64,000 bases of DNA from Chamaelirium japonicum (lineage: Eukaryota; Streptophyta; Magnoliopsida; Liliales; Melanthiaceae), in contig OX393549.1 of assembly GCA_947650365.1 (NCBI GenBank), positions 20,574,572-20,638,571 on the forward strand, written 5' to 3'. A program made the position numbers and the translations under genes. Shown here piece by piece: positions 58,201 through 64,000 of this stretch. Each line of letters opens with the position of its first letter. Positions within the stretch are counted from its first letter, which is position 1. The notes beneath the pieces were generated by a model. That model saw only the letters and a program-made list of their open reading frames with translations, made no database searches and was not told where the DNA came from.

Positions 58201-60275
58201 GCCCTCTGTGGCCTCTTTTGCTACTAGGAAAAAGATGGAGCGAGATTCTCTAAGCTCGTCCTCGAAACAAGCTTGTGTCAGCAGTGTTGGTAGGGCTTTC
58301 GATTTCTCTTTTGGTAATTTCGGGGTGACGGGTGGGGGTGTCGGTTCACTAGGGATTGGTTTCAGAGGCTCCATCTGAGGCACTAAAGTGATATTATAGT
58401 CATCTTTGCAGAAGGAGTAAGTATTCTTCTCCCCATCGTGTGTTGTCTTTCTATCGTACTGCCACGGGCGGCCGAACAGAATGTGACAAATGCCTAAGGG
58501 CACCATATCACACCAAACAGCTTCCTTATACATCTTACCAATGGTGTATTCGACTAGGCATCGCTCTTTAATAGCGACATCTGATCCTTTCTTAAACCAA
58601 GATAAGTTGTATGGCTTGACCAACTTCTCTATCTTGAGCCCTAACTTGTCAACCATGATCTGGGTGACCAAGTTCTCGGTACTACCACTGTCTATGATGA
58701 GGACACAATGCCTCCCCTTTGAGGTACAAGTGGTGTGGAAGATGTTCCTTCTAAGCCATCGATCTGGTTCAGGAGCTTTCGGTGTCGACAAAACACGGTG
58801 CATGACTAGTGCATGCGTCGCCTCGTCAGCTTCAGCGACGACATCGTGTGTTTCGTCATCCTCCTGATATTCGGCATCTCTAGGATCATCATCATGCCCT
58901 TCTTCAGCAATGTTGTTTAGGGTCTCCTCAGTTGGCTCTTCACTTTCTGTCAGATGGGTCTGAGGTCTCCTTTTTGGGCATTAGGCGATGAGATGTCCTA
59001 CTTCTCCACACTCGAAGCATTTGTAAGTCGCTCCGGGTGGTCGACTCCCTATCGCACCTCGCTCATGACTTGGTTGTTCAACCCGACCAGGGGGTTGATG
59101 GACTCTTGATGGAGTTGTAGTCGGAGTGGGAGCAGGTGGGGTGACTCTGGTAGGAGGTGCTCCTCTTCCAGCTAAAGGGGCACCTGGGGGTACTCTAGGG
59201 GCAACCTCTCTCTCCTAAAGGCTCGTTGTTGAATCTTCTCAACCTTGAGAGCTTGCCTAGATGCTTCCATCATAGTGAGGATGGTCTACATTGCTAGCGC
59301 GTCCTGAATTTGATAGCGCAATCCCGAGACGTAGCGTGCAGCTTTCTGTTCATCATCTTCCGGGATGGCGTTACGAATGGTCAGGATGTCAAATTCTTCA
59401 GTGTACTCCTGTACGCTTCGATTACCTTGTTTCAGGCTAAGCAACCTCTGGTACAGAGAGGTACGGTAGTCAGGAGGAAGGTACTTCAGTCGCATATTGT
59501 CACGTATTTTGGCCCACGTTGCGACCTTTTGTTTTCCTTTCCTAAGGCGACTTGTTTGCAACTCTCACCACCAAACCAAAGCGGCTCCTTTCAGTTTAGT
59601 CGCCACGAGTTTGACTTTTCGATCGTCAGGGAGATCTTTCCATTCAAAGAAGCGCTTGACGCTTTCTATCCAGTCAAGGAATGTGTCAGCATCATGGCTT
59701 CCCCTAAAGTCATCGATGTCAACTCGGACTCCATAACCTTGGGATCTCTCAAGGGCTCGCACAAGGCGCTCTTCCATGCCGTGCTGATCATGCACATGCT
59801 GCTCTCTAGGGTTTCTAGGATGATCGAACTGAACGTACTCTCGTTCGAAGTCTACATCGGACTCGTCCAACTCAGCTTCAGACTCAAGGGGCGAATCAAG
59901 ATAGTCAGCTCGATTTCGCTCTTGCGATTGGTATCGATTGTGATTTTGAGGTAAGGCTTCGTTCTGGTTCTGAGGTGGGTTTGGAATCGGATTTCGATTT
60001 AAGCCCTGGTTTCGATCTTGCTCTTCGACCCTATGACCCTCGGCATGTGGATTGGCTTATGCCCCTCCCGGGTCCTCTTCGACCGGTCGGGTATTAGGGT
60101 TGACACCTCTATCTTGTAAAAGTAATCCCAGCCTATCGGTGATCTTTTGCAACAAGGTTGCATGTCGATCCAACGTATTTTGGGTTGCTTCTTGCCAAGC
60201 ACCACGAGGTTGTAGTCCTCGAGGGAAACGTCCCCGATTCCGAGCATCCCGGTGCAGATGGGTACGATCAGCCAT
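55280..60275 (-). pseudogene. Gypsy gag-pol with chromodomain, broken by in-frame stops
   Basis: Starts MADRTHLHRDARNRG at 60275. Gag has DFRGSHDADTFLDWIESVKR and LKGAALVWW, then a TGA stop, then LPPDYRTSLYQRLLSLKQGN. A zinc knuckle CFECGEVGH...CPKRR holds a TAA before its last Cys. Protease has LIIDSGSTENLV. RT has RMCIDCRAIN (then TGA), [29 protein letters not shown] and [11 protein letters not shown]. RNase H has [15 protein letters not shown]. Integrase has HELHGSNLGGHFGQTKT and CRTCQMFKG. A degenerate core region with frameshifts follows near 56.05-56.28 kb, then NSSINRSVGTTPFEIVYG and GPFRVL. After one more TGA comes a chromodomain-like REL.TRRGVFRRFLVRWVGRP, ending at 55280. All stops noted are read directly. 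Confidence 0.9.
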
Positions 60276-60465
60276 GGATTATGAGCTATGCAAAGGGTTA
60301 TGCAATTGCAGTCATTTCACACGATGCAATCCTAACACTAGATGCAATTTCAAGCACGCAAGATTATACCCTATGCAAAATCAGCAAAGACGAAGATGAG
60401 TGTTTGCTGAAATTCAGCACTCAAAAGAAACCCCGAACAGGTTCTTTCGAGCTCCGATACCAACT

Positions 60466-61656
60466 TGATGTAGGCGCCGATAAGGTGCACTACAATCTTA
60501 AACCCTTTTAGGGTTCCCTTAATTTGGTCAATAACTAAAATTTAGTGATCAATATAGCGACGTATAGACAGCAAACATAAATTATATCGCGCAGTTCTAA
60601 AAGTCTATGTAATCAACATAAAACAGGTTTAAGATTTAACACTAAAGACGCAATATTATCACGAAAACTAATTTCAGTAAATAATAGATTCAATCGCAGC
60701 GATAGATATTGAAAGTTAACAATAGGTTTGCATCAAGCAAAGGATAGATACTGCCTGGGGTTTCCCGCCGTGGGTCGATTGTGAGGATGCGCCGATGATC
60801 CCACACACAGAGCAAGGCCGGACGTCGGGAGAAGCCGGAACCTTCGGAAAAACAACACTGAGGCCTTCACGAGGCGAAGTCGCAGATGCGGCGATGATCG
60901 GGGACACGAGTCTCTCCCGGAAGCTCTCACGAAGAGGCACGAATTTCAGCAATGATCAAAAACTGAATTCTTCTTCTTTCTTCATCTTTTTGTAGGGTTA
61001 GGGTTTCTTTTTGGATGGCCAAGATAAAAGGGGAATAAGTGAGGAGGGTGGGGATTTAATGCGCTAAGAAAGGAAGGGAAAAGAGAGAGAAACAAGGGGG
61101 AGAGAGAGAGAGAAGAAAGGGACGGACTAGGGGGTCCGGGCCTCGGTTTCTGTGCGAACAAGAAGGGCGGGCGGGTGGTTCACGGGAAAGAGAGAAGGGG
61201 GGGCGGTAACTCAATAGAAGCCCTATTGGGCTTAAGATAAGCCCATTTAACTCCTAATTGAAACCCATAAGTTGCCACGTCATCTAAATTGAGCTATTTT
61301 GTATCTAACCGTCGGTTTCGAGATATAATCTCGTCCATCGGTACCCCGTAAACACACGCACCCAGAATTTTATTAATAACATGCAGAAACTCACCCAAGA
61401 AGACCTGGATTCAATCCGAAAAGCCCTCGGATGAGATCATGGACATCCCCCATGAATTGGGCAAAAACACAAATAGTACTAAGTGCTGAAATTAGGCCAA
61501 AAACATAGAAAATGGCCAAAAACTGAAACAAACGGCTAACAATTCCCATATGGCTAATGTCCTCCAAGCATAAAACAAAAACGACTGTAAATAAAAGTCT
61601 CTGGCGATGAACTGAAGATGCGGCGATGATCTGATGATGTTGATCATGCTGCATCA
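60466..61656 (-). repeat. 5' LTR of the gypsy element (1191 bp)
   Basis: The shorter copy, with PBS adjacent after a 3-nt spacer. Small substitutions against 53873-55257 and the missing block show that this element is older than the copia at 35.6-40.4 kb. Confidence 0.9.
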
Positions 61657-61661
61657 CTCGC

Positions 61662-62440
61662 GACTAAAGGCAACCCCCAATTATGTAAACAGTCCATATC
61701 TTCATCTATACTTCCTCCACTACTCATTAGTGCCTATGCATACAGCCGATCTCGTACAATTCGCCCCCCATCCGATGTCGTTACCCATCCAACCCACTAC
61801 TGTCGCCTCCTCCCTCCTCCTCCTCCTCTCTCTCATCTCCTTCCCCTCCTCCCCTTCTTCTTCCTACTACATTCGGCCATTCAAGCCTAGTGTTTCTATA
61901 ACTCATTTGTCTTGAAAAGGACGAGTGCACTGTAGTGGTACTTGTCCATCGTCGATCACTCGACCTCCAATAGCCTATATATAGAGAACTTGTATTGGCA
62001 TATTACGTAGTAGAGTTTTTATGTGCGCATGAATCGTCACATGTTTGTCTTGTTGATGAACATGCAGCATCGATGATGATGACCATAAAGCGGTAACATG
62101 CAGGGCAATACAGTCTCCTTGGGTACATGTAAAATTGCATTAGTTACACACACATTACATACCGTTCGGATTTCCATGATCACTTTATTTGAATTGAAAT
62201 TTAATTTTATCATAGTTTTCAAAATATTTGTCTGTATGGAAATCATATAAAAAAGTAGGGGGACTTAGCGTTAGGTCCCCATAACAATATTTTGTTAACT
62301 ATAGGTCCCGGCAAAAAAATTATGTTAAAGATCAAGTTATATTAAGTCCTACAGCTGGCAAAAAGACACATATGCCCATAAAAACTTATCAAATTACCTT
62401 TCTATTAACCAGAGATGTCATTCCCCCACGAAACTATCAG
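61662..62440. other. Intergenic, no gene recognised
   Basis: A Ser/Leu-rich plus-strand frame at 61738-61915 could mimic a signal peptide (SSLLLLLSLISF) but has no continuing domain or clear splice site. The remainder is AT-rich. Confidence 0.4.
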
Positions 62441-62449
62441 TTTCAACAC

Positions 62450-62810
62450 ATATAGTGGAATCATTATAGCTGCTACAGTAAAATCACTGTAGTATTTAGT
62501 ATCATTTTATATATCTAAATATTATTTAAAATCAATAATTTTAGCTTTAGCAGCTACAGTGGAATCATTGTAGCAACTACGGTAATTTCAATGTAGCGGC
62601 TACAATGATTTTACTGTAGCTGCTACAGTGATTTAAAATGATACGGATATATATGAAATGATACTCAATTCCCTACAGGGATTTTAAATGGTACTCAGAT
62701 ATATAAAATAATACTCAATTTCCTATAATGAAATCTCTATAGTAGCTACGATATTTCAATATAACTACTACAGTGATTTTACTGTAGTTGCTACAATGAT
62801 TTCAAATGAG
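62450..62810. repeat. Field of degenerate palindromic GCTACAGTGATTT repeats
   Basis: Variants of TGCTACAGTGATTTTACTGTAG(C/T)TGC recur in both orientations with ATATATAAAATGATACTCA spacers. Individual units are short palindromes. No terminus or coding content is recognisable; it may be an old MITE cluster. Confidence 0.6.
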
Positions 62811-62859
62811 TATCATTCAATATGTTAATTTATACTCAATATGGTCAATTTATGGATCT

Positions 62860-64000
62860 AAGCAGTCTGATCGTGATCCTAATAGGTTAAATACGATTTC
62901 TGCTAGGAGTCGAGAAACTAGTCAACTAACTGTAAGACTGGCTTTGTCGGTCGATCAATACAGGGTGTTTTGGGCTCTCAAAGCATCGTTCTAGAAGACC
63001 GATTGTACTTCTAACTGATCGATCGGATAGAAAGTAAATTTTTTATTATTTTTCTCTAATATTATCTCTCCTTAAACGTACCCCTTTTGGAAACCAACTT
63101 GAGTCGGGTCCTAACTCAGCATCCGCCTAATAAGATTTGACGACTTGCAATGAGTTAGTTTTTTGTATACTTTGACCGGTCATATATGTTCGACTGACTA
63201 ATCGGTTTCACAATTTTGGCAAGTTAGCTCTAATTCATGTAGGAGTCATTAAGGGTGTAAGTTTATGATTCTGTTAAATTGTTGAGCCTATATATAGTGT
63301 TGTATATCAACTCAAATTAATGATGCAACCTCTTGAGCTTTAAGATTTAATATAGTTGAGGTTTATTGAGAATTTCTCTCAATGCTTCTAGCTTAATCTA
63401 TTAGAAGTGAAGGGTTCTTTCAACTTGTTCTCAGTGAAGAGATAGAGAGAACTATCTTCCTTATATTTGCCTATCACATAGAAAGATTGGATACCTTTAT
63501 CGCTTTGCATATGAGATTGTCGTTTTCCTCATGACGAATTATTATGAGGCGAATTATTCTGAGGTCATGTGCCGACTTCGATGTACTACTTCTGGGTGGC
63601 TACCGAAGACCTCTCTTTTATAGAAGATTATAGGTGTGTGTCGACATCGTGCATGCGAGGATCGAGGACGCAGATTGAAAACATTTACAGTATGGATTGC
63701 AAGTTGAAGAGACCAAGTGCATCACTAGAGACAGAGCCAATAAGACCGAGCTGTGTGATGATTTAATGTCTGACTTGTACCTTATTATCCTATTTTAGTG
63801 CATAGAGTTGGATATGATCTTGTGGACGTAGGAACCTGTGTTGATCCAAAGCACGTTAAAAATATCGTGTATCATCTCTGAGATTAATACTAGTATGTTT
63901 TATTTTTGTAGTTATATTATCTGATTAGGGTATAATAGATTCGATTAAGTTTTAAATTGGGTAGCAATCTATTCAATCCCCCCCCCCCCCCCCAACCCAA
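62860..64000 (+). repeat. Possible LTR entering from the right edge
   Basis: The last 150 bp read like the 3' part of a copia LTR: TTTTAAATTGGGTAGC, then CTATTCAATCCCCCCC, a pattern often seen just before the primer site. The window ends before a PBS could be seen. No gene is recognised in this stretch. Confidence 0.3.

Larger units (their letters stand above)
53873..61656 (-). mobile_element. Ty3/gypsy chromovirus, full length but decayed (7784 bp)
   Basis: LTRs lie at 53873-55257 (1385 bp) and 60466-61656 (1191 bp). Both start TGATG.AGGCGC and end CTGCATCA on the plus strand. Perfect duplications ctcgc flank them (53868-53872, 61657-61661). The PBS TGGTATCGGAGC is at 60451-60462 and the polypurine tract CCGGGGGAGT at 55258-55267 (minus strand). 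The 194-bp length difference is one block near 54150-54340 that is missing from the 5' LTR. Several in-frame stops disable the gene. A chromodomain follows the integrase, placing it with plant chromoviruses. Confidence 0.93.

Noticed and set aside
56929-58867. Plus-strand frames opposite the gypsy gene
   Set aside because: Antisense shadows of the RT and protease region.

Overview
This window looks like nuclear DNA from a flowering plant with a high transposon load. The evidence is two intron-rich host genes with GT-AG splice sites, very long introns packed with transposable elements (TEs), LTR retrotransposons primed by initiator-Met tRNA, a plant L1 LINE, a Cassandra TRIM carrying 5S rRNA sequence, many hAT MITEs, and long CT and TA microsatellites. 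I cannot name the species.

Host genes. (1) On the + strand at 3994-16186, ten exons encode quinolinate phosphoribosyltransferase (QPT, the NadC family), the step that enters NAD synthesis. The model gives 372 aa with an uninterrupted frame and a putative plastid transit peptide. (2) On the - strand at 44796-19803, six exons, or seven with an optional 24-nt microexon, encode a 265-aa protein with a C-terminal J domain and an HPD motif, probably an organellar co-chaperone. The two genes converge, with about 3.6 kb between their stop codons.

Layout. 1-2108: 5' LTR, PBS and gag of a copia element on the - strand that runs off the left edge. 2577-3887: hAT-type element with an apparent captured gene fragment, ending 106 bp before the QPT ATG. 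3994-16186: QPT, with MITEs, a LINE remnant and (CT)n tracts in its introns. 16.2-19.8 kb: degraded LINE pieces, a hAT MITE and a Cassandra fragment. 19.8-44.8 kb: the J-protein gene. Its introns hold a 111-bp solo LTR, MITEs lodged in (TA)n, two large hAT MITEs, a near-perfect hairpin, and in intron 1 a 7.85-kb hAT element interrupted by a very young copia element. 44.9-53.8 kb: a dead L1 LINE on the - strand whose poly(A) end lies 120 bp from the J-protein start codon. It is interrupted by a 2.1-kb solo LTR and a complete 747-bp Cassandra element. 53.9-61.66 kb: a decayed Ty3/gypsy chromovirus on the - strand. 61.66-64 kb: unassigned sequence, a degenerate palindromic repeat field and a possible LTR edge.

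The main structural results are TE boundaries supported by target-site duplications (TSDs) that I could read. They give an insertion order: the LINE came before the solo LTR and Cassandra, and the hAT came before the copia. The most unusual object is the copia element at 35554-40432. Its two 140-bp LTRs look identical and its protease-integrase-RT-RNase H frame is intact. Where gag should be it has a G-rich minisatellite with no in-frame ATG. All family calls rest on motifs read by eye; no database search was possible.
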